From assembly GCA_009617715.1 (NCBI GenBank), contig VTFK01000594.1, positions 1 to 64,000 of the forward strand: 64,000 bases of DNA, written 5' to 3'. This document shows positions 36,141 through 47,700 of this stretch, piece after piece (the first letter of the stretch is position 1; each line of letters starts with the position of its first letter). A program made the position numbers and the translations under genes. The notes under the pieces are model-generated. The model was not told the DNA's origin, made no database searches, and saw only the letters and a list, made by a program, of their open reading frames with translations. The DNA comes from Plectrocnemia conspersa (lineage: Eukaryota > Arthropoda > Insecta > Trichoptera > Polycentropodidae).

Positions 36141-36956
36141 AAAAGTTTTGTCATTGCAAACTAATTTTATTTACAAAATATTAAAATTCCGAGAAAGCTA
36201 AAAAATTATAATATCAAAAATGTAAAGTAACTAGTTTTTATTGTCCTTCACGTTTCACAATGGTTCATATATCATTCTTAAGCTTTCGGAAATTTGTCAG
36301 ATTTTGAAACCATTTTTTATCCCTATGCTCAAAAATAAAAAAATATAATAGTATCATGAACATACATATAAAAATGTCATATTCTAAAAATAGCTATAGA
36401 TAACAATCAAAGAGATAAGTCAATTAATTAACACCTGTCATTCTGAACCAGCTGAACAAATTATTTTAATATAATTTGCTAGTGGCATAAATCAATATGG
36501 CAATAATTTTTCATGTCAAGAGTGATTACATACTATTGACTGAAGATATAGATATTTTTAAATTAAATACTGTTTATTGAAATTGTAATATTATTTAGCA
36601 AAACTTTTTTGATTTCAGGTAAATTTTAATAACAATTTTAACTAGAGGAGTAAGTAAAGAGTGCAAACATGTTTTATAAAATATTTATTAAGTAAAAAAC
36701 ATAAAAATATATTGGTTTTTGTGAATTTCATAACTGCCGTTATTTTATTAAGTTTTTTATTAAAATATCTAGAATATATAAAATTCTCATTTCTTAAAAA
36801 ATGGTAATAATTGAGAATGCCGAAATTTAATTATAATACGATTCAGGAAAACATATTGATGTACATACATATATTTCGCACAAAAAATAGAGAGCTTAAG
36901 GCAGAATGGCAAATAAAATATTATACATAGATATGAATTTCCTAATTCAAGTTTAG
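36141..36956. other. AT-rich noncoding sequence
   Basis: No gene is seen. A segment around 36430-36510 weakly resembles the duplicated TIL1 3' flank (GGCAATAATTTTTCAT) and may be a third, diverged copy. Confidence 0.4.
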
Positions 36957-37300
36957 CCGGTTAAGTATCGTTATTCTCCGAGTGATGGTGGAGGAGCTGG
37001 CGGAGGGTTCATATCCAGTGGATGGTCCTCAGAGGTCTTGGAGGTTTGTTCCTCTCTGTTGCGGTGATCATCTTCGGGAGTACCTCTCTGCCCCTGACCG
37101 TCTATGACCGTATGGTCCACCGTCTACCGTCTCTGCCCTCTCCTCATTGAATACCAGCATTAAGTATCAAGGGTTGCAAAGCTCGCTGACGAATCACAAC
37201 CACGCAGTGACCATCCAGCCAATTGTCACGCCTCTAGAAAGTGACATTTGTTTGCTCCATCCATCCATCCGAGGTCAAATGGTGCAACGGGAATATTTTA
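36957..37300. repeat. interspersed repeat, copy 1
   Basis: Two blocks, about 36970-37006 (GTTATTCTCCGAGTGATGG onward) and 37171-37224 (ending ATCCAGCCAAT), match blocks of the same order and spacing at 60011-60047 and 60161-60220. GC content is above background. The element class is unknown; it could be a diverged LTR or retroposon end. Confidence 0.55.
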
Positions 37301-37430
37301 GCTCTACGGTGCTTTTTGTCGTCTGGTGATATATTGTTTTCCGTGCCCGTTTCGTAACAAAATTATTCTTTCAATTCATCGGAGAGTAATTACGTGTTAT
37401 TTATATGAAACTGTAGCGACCACACGGATA

Positions 37431-37485
37431 TTGTCTCATTGTTAATGACTGACCAAAAACAAATCATTTATTAACAATGAGACAA
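37431..37485. repeat. hairpin with 16-bp perfect stem
   Basis: TTGTCTCATTGTTAAT at 37431-37446 pairs exactly with 37470-37485 across a 23-base spacer. It lies within a GC-richer stretch (37412-37690) that may be a transposon remnant. Confidence 0.6.
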
Positions 37486-38211
37486 ATGACATAATGGCGC
37501 AAAAAAATATTTAAGGACCGCACAACACGAAACGGTCACGGATATCATAAATCATCACATCCGTGATCATTTCCAAAAAATGCAAAAGACCTTGGACGAG
37601 CAAACGTCGCTTTCTACAGGCGTAGACGATTTCGCCGTTCTACGAAGCGACTGCAGCGACTCGCCAGCAAGCTTGTAACCCCATAAAAGATAAAAGATGC
37701 CTTTAAAGGACATAAGCTGCTTTTTACACATACTTTAAAAAATATCATTGTTTACGAGTTTGAAAGTATGTGGCGTTATGTTTAAATGGCGATTTATTTC
37801 GAGGGTTGATTTATTGTAAACGTTTTTTAATGTAAAAGTATCAAGCAAATAAAATTTAATATTTTGGATAATTATTTTAACTATACATACCAGTATTTTT
37901 AAGTTAATAAGTTTATATAAAACCTTGTGATTGTTAAAATCTATCCTTCGCTTTTTGTGTAAAAAATATACGTATTTCAACTACAAAAAACAAGAAATTT
38001 CCAAAAACATCAAAATAACACCTAAATATATTTAATTTTTTAAAGGTCACGATAATTATTAATACAGTCTGAATGCTTACGTGCGTTTAACGAAACACTG
38101 CAAATAATCTTAATTAAATACAAATTAAACCAACAACTCTGATTAAGCAAACTGTTGCTGGAGGATTAAAAAACTCTAAAACAAAAAATGATACTATTGA
38201 TTTTAATGTAG
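37486..38211. other. noncoding flank upstream of TIL2
   Basis: There is a GC-richer patch to about 37690, then AT-rich sequence. No gene is supported. Confidence 0.45.
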
Positions 38212-38219
38212 TATATAAG
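38212..38219 (+). promoter_or_regulatory. TATA box of TIL2
   Basis: TATATAAG lies 90 bases before the ATG. The sequence TATATAAGTCT is shared with the TIL3 promoter, which supports a common origin of both promoters. Confidence 0.6.
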
Positions 38220-38301
38220 TCTACTAAATCTGGCTTTTAATTTATAATACTACTGAGCATTCGATTAGCTTTGTGGACTATCAGTAAGTAAAAAGTGAAA
38301 G

Positions 38302-40781
38302 ATGTCGAAACTTCTTCAATTTTTGATAATCCTTGGAGTGGCCCAACGAATTTTTGCATCCACTGGTAAATATAATTTATTATTAATAATAAATTCACAA
38401 TAAAAATAAATTTTTTAATGTCTAGTTCCAATTGGTGGTTGTAATGAAGTGTATGTAAAATGCTCAACTAAAGGAGAGCCCACATGCGATAATCCTAACC
38501 CAAAGAGTTGTGTTTCATTTACTGGTTTTCGTTGTAAACCTGAATATGTTCGCTTAAATGGAATCTGCATAAAACAGTGCGATTGTCGTGAGTATTAATA
38601 TTTATTCATAAATATATGTCTATGATTTAGGATTAAAAATTGACTACATATTACTTTTTCAGCTCCAAAATGCAATGCGAATGAAGAATATGTGATTAGT
38701 TGTATCAAAGGAGAACCAACTTTCGATAATCGCAATCCCATTTCCTGTAAACCATTTACAGGATGTCGTTGCAAATCAGGACATGTAAGATTGAATGGAA
38801 AATGTATTAAGGAATGCGACTGTCGTAAGTTAATATTACAATATTGTAAAATATTATTATTTTTGATGTAAAAAATATAATCATTTAAATTCAGCTATAG
38901 TATGCACTGGATCTCATGAAGAATATGTCATTAATTGCATCAAAGGAGAACCAACATGCGATTGCCCTAATCCTCCTTCATGCAGTTCCTTTACCGGATG
39001 TCGTTGTAAATCTGGATATGTTCGCTTAAATGGAATCTGCATAAAACAGTGTGATTGTCGTGAGTATTAATATTTATTCATAAATTTATGTATATTATCT
39101 AGGACTGGATATTTGAGTACATATTACTTTTTCAGCTCCAAAATGCAATGCAAATGAAGAATATGTTATTAGTTGTATCAAGGGAGAACAAACTTGCGAT
39201 AACCTTTATCCATATTTATGTGAACCATTCACTGGATGTCGTTGCAAATCTGGATATGTGCGCTTCAATGGAAAATGCATTAAAGAATGCGACTGTCGTA
39301 AGTTTTTATAATAATATCGACTATTAGTATAATGCTTAGTTTGATCACAAAATCAATTATTTACAGCTCCAAAATGTAATGATAATGAGGAATATGTAAT
39401 TAGTTGTATCAAAGGAGAACCAACTTGCGATAATCGCAATCCCATATCCTGCAGACCATTCACTGGATGTCGTTGCAAACCTGGATACGTCCGATTCAAT
39501 GAAAAATGCATTAAGGAATGCGACTGTCGTACGTTTTTATAACAATATAAGTTATTATTTAATGTTTATTTTATTTAATAAAACTAATTACTTTTAGCTC
39601 CAAAATGCAATGCAAATGAAGAATATGTAATTAGTTGTATTAATGGAGAACCAACTTGCGACAATCGCAGTCCAATTTCTTGTAAGCCTTTCACTGGATG
39701 TCGTTGCAAATCTGGATATGTGCGTTTCGATGGAAAATGCATTAAAGAATGCGACTGTCGTAAGTTTTTATAATAATGTCGAATATTAGTATAATGTTTA
39801 GTTTGATGAAAAATATCAATTATTTTCAGCTCCAAAATGTAACAATAATGAGGAATATGTAATTAATTGTATCAAAGGAGAACCAACTTGCGATAATCGC
39901 AATCCCATATCCTGCAGACCATTCACTGGATGTCGTTGCAAACCTGGATATGTCCGATTCAATGAAAAATGCATTAAGGAATGCGACTGTCGTAAGTTTT
40001 AATTACAATATCAGTTATTATTTTGATGTTTAGTTTAAATAATAATATTAATTATTTTCAGCTCCAAAATGTAATGATAATGAGGAATATGTTACTAGTT
40101 GTATCAAAGGAGAACCAACTTGCGATAATCGCAATCCCATAGCCTGCAGACCATTCACTGGATGTCGTTGCAAACCTGGATACGTCCGATTCAATAAAAA
40201 ATGCATTAAGGAATGCGACTGTCGTAAGTTTTAATTACAATATCAGTTATTATTTTGATGTTTAGTTTAAATATTAATATTAATTAATTTTAGCTCCAAA
40301 ATGCAATGCAAATGAAGAATATGTAATTAGCTGTATCAAAGGAGAACCAACTTGCGATAATCGCAATCCCATTTCCTGTAAACCATTTACAGGATGTCGT
40401 TGCAAATCAGGATATGTAAGATTGAATGGAATATGTGTTAAAGAATGCGAATGTCGTAAGTTACTACTACAATATCCTAAATCATTAATAGTTTTAATTT
40501 AAAATTTATAATAATTTAAATTCAGCTTTAGTATGCACTGGATCTCATGAAGAATATGTCATTAATTGCATCAATGGAGAACCAACATGCGATTGCCCTA
40601 ATCCTCTTTCATGCAGTCCCTTTACCGGATGTCGTTGTAAATCTGGATATGTTCGCTTAAATGGAATCTGCATACAAAGCTGTGATTGTTGTAAGTTGTG
40701 ATAGAAAAGCTTTTTCTAAAATATTATTCAAGTAATCTAATATTCATAAACAATTATTTTCTAGCTCCAATATATGGGTAA
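38302..40781 (+). CDS. TIL2: secreted 10-module TIL-domain protein, 568 aa
   Basis: Twelve exons are fully in frame: signal exon 38302-38365; modules 38426-38587, 38663-38824, 38895-39059, 39136-39297, 39367-39528, 39598-39759, 39830-39991, 40062-40223, 40294-40455, 40526-40690; terminal 40765-40781 (stop 40779-40781). AATAAA is at 40787-40792. Exons are 162 or 165 nt and phase 1-1. Modules follow KCNANEEYVISC...EPTC...SC...GCRC...KC...CDC, 9 Cys typically, 10 in exons 4 and 11 (extra Cys in CDCPNP). They keep the second TIL cysteine (VISC) that TIL1 and most of TIL3 lack. Exon 2 has Phe in place of the GC cysteine (GFRC), and exon 3 has Phe for the TC cysteine. Exons 4 and 11 are closest relatives. 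It is probably secreted; the role is unknown. Confidence 0.88.
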
Positions 40782-40792
40782 TACATAATAAA

Positions 40793-41383
40793 ATCGAGTA
40801 TATTGAAAATGATCACTGACTGGCTGTAATATTGTGTCCGTAATCTACTATGAATAATATTTATTATTTTACTTTAATTTTTATTGTGTAAAAAAAATAT
40901 TAATTTATAATTTGGAATTGAAATAAAAATTTATTAATATACTAATTTTTTATTATCGATTTATAATTATGTTATTATTGGTGTCGGGATCACTCATAAT
41001 AGTTGTGCAAGACCCATTAAAAGAGGCAAATCTAATGAAGTTAATATCTCTTGTGCCGCAAATACAAGTTTTGTCAAAATTAATAATTACATAAAATAAA
41101 TATGAACTTAATAAATCTCGATGTTAGGTTCTCGTCCATTGTAAAAAAATACAATGTATAATATAATCATTACCTAAATTGATATAAACTGTTGATTTAT
41201 AGAGCAAGCAATTTTTGAAGAATATTTTCATAATAACTTTATATTGAAACAATAGCGTGTGTAAAATAAAAGTATTTTATTTTAATTTTTTATATCAGCA
41301 TTTTTGACCCCTTACTTTTTTCTTTAGAATTTTAAGTTTTAAAATAAAATTTACAAGTACTTAAAAGTTAAGATGTTAAAAAT
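40793..41383. other. AT-rich 3' flank of TIL2
   Basis: Noncoding. The segment 41255-41345 (AAAATAAAAGTATTTTATTT to CTTTAGAATTTT) has a diverged copy at 43400-43500. Confidence 0.5.
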
Positions 41384-41440
41384 GTAATTATTGATTAAAT
41401 CGTTTTATTTTAGCATGCTCCTGATGGACGGCAATGTTTT
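41384..41440 (+). pseudogene. orphan copy of the TIL1 terminal exon
   Basis: The segment ATCGTTTTATTTTAGCATGC just before 41419 reproduces the TIL1 intron 22 acceptor and terminal exon (CGTTTTATTTTAG, then CATGCTGCTGA in TIL1 and CATGCTCCTGA here). Exon 41414-41424 would encode Pro-Cys-Ser-stop. No module exon of its own precedes it within 600 bp, and TIL2 already has its own terminal exon, so it is a leftover of a deleted gene copy. Confidence 0.7.
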
Positions 41441-41479
41441 TATTAATTAATCTTATATAATTGTTCTAAGACGCTCATG

Positions 41480-42250
41480 CTTTAAAATGAAACATTATAT
41501 GCTAAATTTTCGCTTTGGATGAACGGTGTATAATAATACACGTAAACAAAGGAAATATATTTAATTATAATTATTAAAAATAAACATAAAGTTGGCACGA
41601 TGATTTTCGAGCCTCAGCTAATGAATTCTTTTGTTGTCCAACGATGAAAAATAAATATTCAAATAATGAACAAGATGGCCGACAGTAACGTGGCAACAGT
41701 TTTAAATAACTATTATTTATTAGTAAAATTTTGCTATGCGACAATAATTTTAATTAATTCGTCATGTGCGTTGTTCGATATATATATTCGGATTGCAAAT
41801 TAACTAGGTGTGTTATAACTATAAAAATTAAATATATACATAATTAGTGTGAGGATTAGAAGAATACTGTTGCGACCTCTCCCCTTTGGAGATGGCCGTC
41901 TTTTCTTCTCGAAGGACCACCGTCTTTCGACGGAATTAAACGCCTCTAATTATAGAAATGCTTTATTATCAGAGTTTACATCCTCAGAATCCTTGCTGAC
42001 GCACGACCATACGCCGTGACAGCTGAGGCGCCTTCAGGTTATTTATACACAAAAAACCACGCACGGCCATAACACACTTTTATTCGGCCATGTATAAATA
42101 TATGTAAAAATTGTCAGAACAAATACATTGTTAAACTATATAAACAACCATAAAACAATTTTTTAGTTCCGAGGCCAAAAAGTGAGTTTTTCCTTTTACA
42201 ATACATAAACATTATCATTGCTTCCGATTTAATACACATATTCGTTACCG
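41480..42250. repeat. segmental duplicate of the TIL3 3' flank
   Basis: Matches 54440-54925 over most of its length, for example AATAATACACGTAAACAAAG, AACAAGATGGC, and GTGAGTTTTTCCTTTTACAA. This copy is interrupted by the solo LTR at 41868-42121; the other copy holds the empty site. Confidence 0.85.
41868..42121. mobile_element. solo LTR, 254 bp, with 5-bp target duplication
   Basis: The sequence begins TGTTGCGACC and ends GTCAGAACA (TG...CA) and is flanked on both sides by AATAC (41863-41867 and 42122-42126). The paralogous segment at about 54787 lacks it and has a single AATAC, so the insertion boundaries are defined by an empty site. TG...CA ends with a 5-bp duplication fit Gypsy- or Pao-type LTR retrotransposons. 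No internal coding region is present, as expected after LTR-LTR recombination. Confidence 0.85.
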
Positions 42251-42264
42251 TAGAGAATTAAACA

Positions 42265-42317
42265 CATATATTGGCATCTCTTCTTCATCCAAGCTGGAGA
42301 AGAGATGCCAACAGATG
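42265..42317 (+). other. miRNA-precursor-like hairpin
   Basis: TTGGCATCTCTTCT (42271-42284) pairs perfectly with 42298-42311 around a 13-base loop, and pairing extends outward through CACAT/ATGTG with a few mismatches. This gives arms of about 22 bases. The hairpin is absent from the paralogous flank at 54.9 kb. Size and shape fit a small pre-miRNA, but the evidence is structural only; a MITE is an alternative. Confidence 0.4.
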
Positions 42318-42589
42318 TGGCAATACGTCATATTTTAATTGTTTGCAATACGAATGTATTATTAGATCTTTCATTGCTTCTGAAAATTAACTGTAAACGA
42401 TACTATATAGTGGGTAAAATATAACTTTTTGTTTACACTAATATGAGATTTTTCTTGTTTAATTAACTTTGTTATGTATATCCTTAATTGCCAAATCACA
42501 GCTGTTTGTCTTTTAATATTTGATCCTAGAAAGTCAATAGTTTTTTTGTTAGCGAGGTACCGACAGCTAGTAATCAATAAATGTTGTTA

Positions 42590-43020
42590 AAAAAATTCAT
42601 GTAATATAAAATAGACCTAAAATTTATTTACTTAGTGAATATTCATATTTAACGTGAATGACTTTTGACATAATTCAACAAAAAAAACATCATTCAAGTC
42701 CAGAAACTTATTAAAAAGTTTTTTTTTTGTCTTGATATTTTCAGTTACTTATTAAAAACTGTTTTATAATTTTACTTAAAAGCATATACAACTTTATTTA
42801 AAAACGATATTCAGAAAAAAAAATAATCAAAAATCTTTTCTATATTGACAGGTACATTAATTAATTATCGACTGTCATGTATAAACAGCTTATCAAATTA
42901 CTTTTAATTAACGTGCTATAAGTCAACATGACAATAATTTTTCATTCATTGGTTTTTGTTCGATAAAATATATTCGATATTTGTAGTATTATTTTTATTA
43001 TTACTTTAAAAATATTTGAT
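42590..43020. repeat. duplicate of the TIL1 3' flank
   Basis: Resembles 34690-35160. The strongest block is AATTATCGACTGTCATGTAT plus AAACAGCTTATCAAATTAC, shared by both copies. With the orphan terminal exon at 41414 it outlines the 3' end of a lost TIL1-like gene, split by the segment at 41480-42580. Confidence 0.75.
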
Positions 43021-44713
43021 ATTTATACATTTAAACGTTAGCAATGTGCAGTATGCACTTTAATATTTATTATTTTTTAAATTAAAGACTATGATGACCT
43101 AACATGTTTCTCATAATGCGTCACGATAGTGAAAAATAATACATAATATATATTTTTTAATAAAATATTATAGGTGGTTAAAATAATTAAAAAATATATA
43201 AAAAGAATCAACAAATATTTAAAATGAAAACATTAGAACCGTACCAGCTCCTCGTAGCTGACGTTAAAAATATCAATATGCAATAGCTGGCCACACACGC
43301 ACGGATCTGTTCGACATGGATGTTAAAATGAAAATATGAAAAGAACTGTCTGTCAGCCGCCTGTCCGCACAAACTTGAATTTGCTATTTTACATAGATTT
43401 GTATATAAAATAAAAGATTTTTTATTTTAATTTTTATATTATTTTAATATATATTATAGATCATCCTTGACCACTTTACTTTTCTTTAGAATTTTCTTAA
43501 ATGGAGTTATAATATTTTTAAATAAAATTTATGTTTAAAAATATTTTTTTCTGTAATATTTTTGAAAAAAACCCTTATTTTTATTTTGATTTTAACAGCC
43601 GTTATTTTAAACGAGCGGATAAGGTTGACTGGTAAACCAATCCAAATTATTATATTTACATTAGTTGTTTTTAGAACAAGTTTCGATATAATCAAAACTA
43701 CGACTGTTATCGTGTCCTTAAATTTCGTTATATTCCACAAATCTAAATGCTTTAAAATAAATATTTTTATTTACATTTAAAAAATATTTAAATTCCATTT
43801 TAAATGTTTTTCACCTGTACTCTATGATTTTTTTATGTTTTGAATAGCTGCAATTTTGAAAAATTAGAGGATCATAGCAGTTTACAAACTTAGATGAGAT
43901 TTTTACAGGATCTTAATTAGTAATAAATTTCATTTTGCTATTAATTAATATATCGTTTCCTTAAAAAGAACAATATAAATGAGCAAAAAATGTTGTTAAA
44001 AAATCGTTTTAATAAAAAAAATCATAACATAAAACCGACCTCAAATAATGAATCTGAACAAAATTACAGTTGTTTGAGATGTACCTATATACTGATGTAT
44101 TTACGATATAAGTTCCTTTAGCTATTTTTTATGCATGTTATACTAGAAATAAAAGGAGCAGAACATTGCCTTCAAAAGCACCCACTTCTAGGTAGTACTT
44201 TCACAATAAACATATTATGCAAAGGGACAGATTGCATTTTTTTAACGTGGTTCCGTTTTTAAAATAAAAAATAAATAAAATTAAACGTGGTTCCGTTTTT
44301 AAATATGGTTCCGTAATTTTTTTAAATAATAAAAAATAAATAAAATTAAAATACTACGTCACCAGGACATCTGCTATAAAATATTATCAGTACTACTACA
44401 GATCATCCAACATTAGAAGTCAAAACGTCAGGAAGAAATACTTAGAGCAGTAATAAAAATAATTTTATCAGATACATAAGTAGTCGACCGCTGATTAAAT
44501 GTAATAATACTTAATACATAAGGGGTTCGAATAAGTAAATAACTATTAATAACAGTGGTATTGAGTATATTTTTTCAAATTGAACATTTGATTTATTTTC
44601 TTTACTCGATAAATACTGCATACTTTGTTTAAACTAAAAATATAACACCAATAAATCATGCTCGCAGATGCTAAAAGTGACAAAGAAAAATACATTAATT
44701 TGTTTAATTTAAC
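43021..44713. other. noncoding spacer upstream of TIL3
   Basis: AT-rich, with short frames only. It holds a diverged copy (43400-43500) of 41255-41345 and a local tandem repeat at 44244-44345. The overlapping open frames at 43507-43780 on both strands are low-complexity, and I do not regard them as genes. Confidence 0.5.
44244..44345. repeat. short tandem repeat, ACGTGGTTCCG units
   Basis: AACGTGGTTCCGTTTTTAAA occurs at 44244-44263 and 44284-44303, a shortened third unit (ATGGTTCCG) starts at 44304, and the A/T spacers AAAAAATAAATAAAATTA also repeat. Confidence 0.65.
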
Positions 44714-44720
44714 TATATAA
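44714..44720 (+). promoter_or_regulatory. TATA box of TIL3
   Basis: TATATAA, followed by GTCT as in TIL2, stands 51 bases upstream of the ATG at 44765. Confidence 0.6.
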
Positions 44721-44764
44721 GTCTCCGTCGTTTACTTCTTGATTCATACAAAAAATCCACAGAG

Positions 44765-47700
44765 ATGAGGAAGATACTTCAATTATTATCAATTTTAGCT
44801 GTTATATACAGTATTTCTGCGTTTTGTGGTAATAATTTATTATATTTATTATTAATATATATTATACAAATATTATCTAATATTACTATCTAATTTTAGT
44901 TACAAAATGTCCTTGCGAAAACGAGGAATATGTTACACAATGTACTGAAGGAGAACCCACATGTGCAGATTCTAATCCGCCTCAATGTCATCCATTCACA
45001 GGATGTCGTTGTAAGTCAGGATACGTTCGTCATGACGGAGAGTGCATCAAAAAATGTGAATGCCGTAAGTATGACAATTATGTTAGTTATTTTGAAAAAT
45101 ATTACACATTTATTTTTTATTCCAGCATGCAAATGCCCAAATGAAGTCTACGTTATAAATTCCGATGAAGGGGAACCTACATGTGAAAATCCTGATCCAG
45201 AACAATGTCATCCATTCACTGGATGCCGATGCAGACCAGGATATGTCCGTCATAACGGAAAATGCATCAAACAGTGCGAATGTCGTAAGTTTGATTGTAA
45301 TAACGGAAAAAAATCGATCATAATTCTAACCATACTGTAAATAAAATTCTTATTTCAGCATGCAAATGCCCAAATGAAGTATACGTTATAAATTCCGATG
45401 AAGGAGAACCTACGTGTGAAAATCCTGATCCGGAACAATGTCATCCATTTACTGGATGTCGATGTAAGCCAGGATATGTCCGTCATAATGAAAAGTGCAT
45501 CAAGCAATGCGAATGTCGTAAGTTAGATCGTAATATGAAAAAAAAATGATCAAAATTCTAACCATATTATATTTTTTTTTCAGCATGCAAATGTCCTAAT
45601 GAAGTCTATGTTATAAATTCCGATGAAGGAGAACCTACATGTGAAAATCCTAATCCGGAACAATGTGATCCATTTACTGGATGTCGATGCAAGCCAGGAT
45701 TTGTCCGTCATAATGGAAAGTGCATCAAACAGTGTGAATGTCGTAAGTTAGATTGTAATAACGGAAAAAATTGCTCATAATTCTAACCATACTGTAAATA
45801 CAATTTTTATTTCAGCATGCAAATGTCCTAACGAAGTCTATGTTATAAATTCTGATGAAGGAGAACCTACATGTGAAAATCCTGATCCGGAACAATGTCA
45901 TCCATTTACTGGATGTCGATGTAAACCAGGATATGTCCGTCATAATGGAAAATGCATCAAACAGTGTGAATGTCGTAAGTTTGATTGTAATAACGAAAGA
46001 AAAATTGATCATAATTCTAACCATACTGTAAATACAATTTTTATTTCAGCATGCAAATGTCCTAACGAAGTCTATGTTATAAATTCCGATGAAGGGGAAC
46101 CTACATGTGAAAATCCTGATCCGGAACAATGTCATCCATTTACTGGATGTCGATGTAAGCCAGGATATGTCCGTCATAATGAAAAGTGCATCAAACAGTG
46201 TGAATGTCGTAAGTTTGATTGTAATAACGGAAAAAATTGATCATAATTCTAACCATACTGTAAATACAATTTTTATTTCAGCATGCAAATGTCCCAACGA
46301 AGTCTATGTTATAAATTCCGATGGGGGGGAACCTACATGTGAAAATCCTGATCCGGAACAATGTCATCCATTTACTGGATGTCGATGTAAGCCAGGATAT
46401 GTCCGTCATAATGAAAAGTGCATCAAGCAATGCGAGTGTCGTAAGTTTGATCGTAATAATGAAAAAAAAATGATCAAAATTCTAACCATATTATATATTT
46501 TTTCAGCATGCAAATGTCCTAATGAAGTCTATGTTATAAATTCCGATGAAGGAGAACCTACATGTGAAAATCCTAATCCGAAACAATGTCATCCATTTAC
46601 TGGATGTCGATGCAAGCCAGGATATGTCCGTCATAACGGAAAGTGCATCAAGCAATGCGAATGTCGTGAGTTTGATAGTAATAGCAAGAGATATTCTGAT
46701 TATAATATTGAAATTACTAAATCCTCTTTTCATTTCAGCGTGCTCATGTCCTAATGAAGTATACGTTATAAACTCAAATGAAGGAGAACCTACATGTGAA
46801 GATCCAAATCCCAAACAATGTCATCCATTCACTGGATGTCGATGCAGGCCTGGATATGTCCGTCATAACGGAAAGTGCATCAAGCAAAGCGAATGTCGTG
46901 AGTTTCACGTTACAATAATTCATTTTCTTAAAGCGCAGATGATTTTTGTTATCTGTTGTTAGAATCACAACTAAGTAAATGTTTCATTACCGCGATTCTA
47001 TGCATTGTTAGTTTAAAAATATGCTTAATTCAAGAAAAATAATCGCTTTGTAATACATATTTATAAAAACTCACTATAACTTTTTTTCCAGCATGCAAAT
47101 GTCCAAATGAAGTTTATGTTATAAACTCTGATAAAGGAGAACCGACATGTACAGATCCAAACCCAAAGCAATGTCACCCATTTACTGGATGTCGTTGTAA
47201 ACCTGGATATGTTCGTCATGACGGAAAATGTATTAAGCAATGTGAATGTCGTAAGTTTGATCGTAATAATGAAAAAAAAAATAATCAACATTCTAACCAT
47301 ATTGTAAATAATTTTTTTTAGCATGCAAATGTCCTAATGAAGTCTATGTTATAAATTCCGATGACGGAGAACCTACATGTGAAAATCCTAATCCGGAACA
47401 ATGTCATCCATTTACTGGATGTCGATGCAAGCCAGGATATGTCCGTCATAACGGAAAGTGCATCAAGCAATGCGAATGTCGTGAGTTTGATAGTAATAGC
47501 AAGAGATATTCTGATTATAATATTGAAATTACTAAATCCTTTTTTCATTTCAGCGTGCTCATGTCCTAATGAAGTATACGTTATAAACTCAAATGAAGGA
47601 GAACCTACATGTGAAGATCCAAATCCCAAACAATGTCATCCCTTCACTGGATGTCGATGCAGGCCTGGATATGTCCGTCATAACGGAAAGTGCATCAAGC

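Noticed and set aside
43507..43780. Overlapping open frames on both strands
   Set aside because: Low-complexity Ile/Lys/Phe-rich peptides in AT-rich DNA, with no splice or family evidence.
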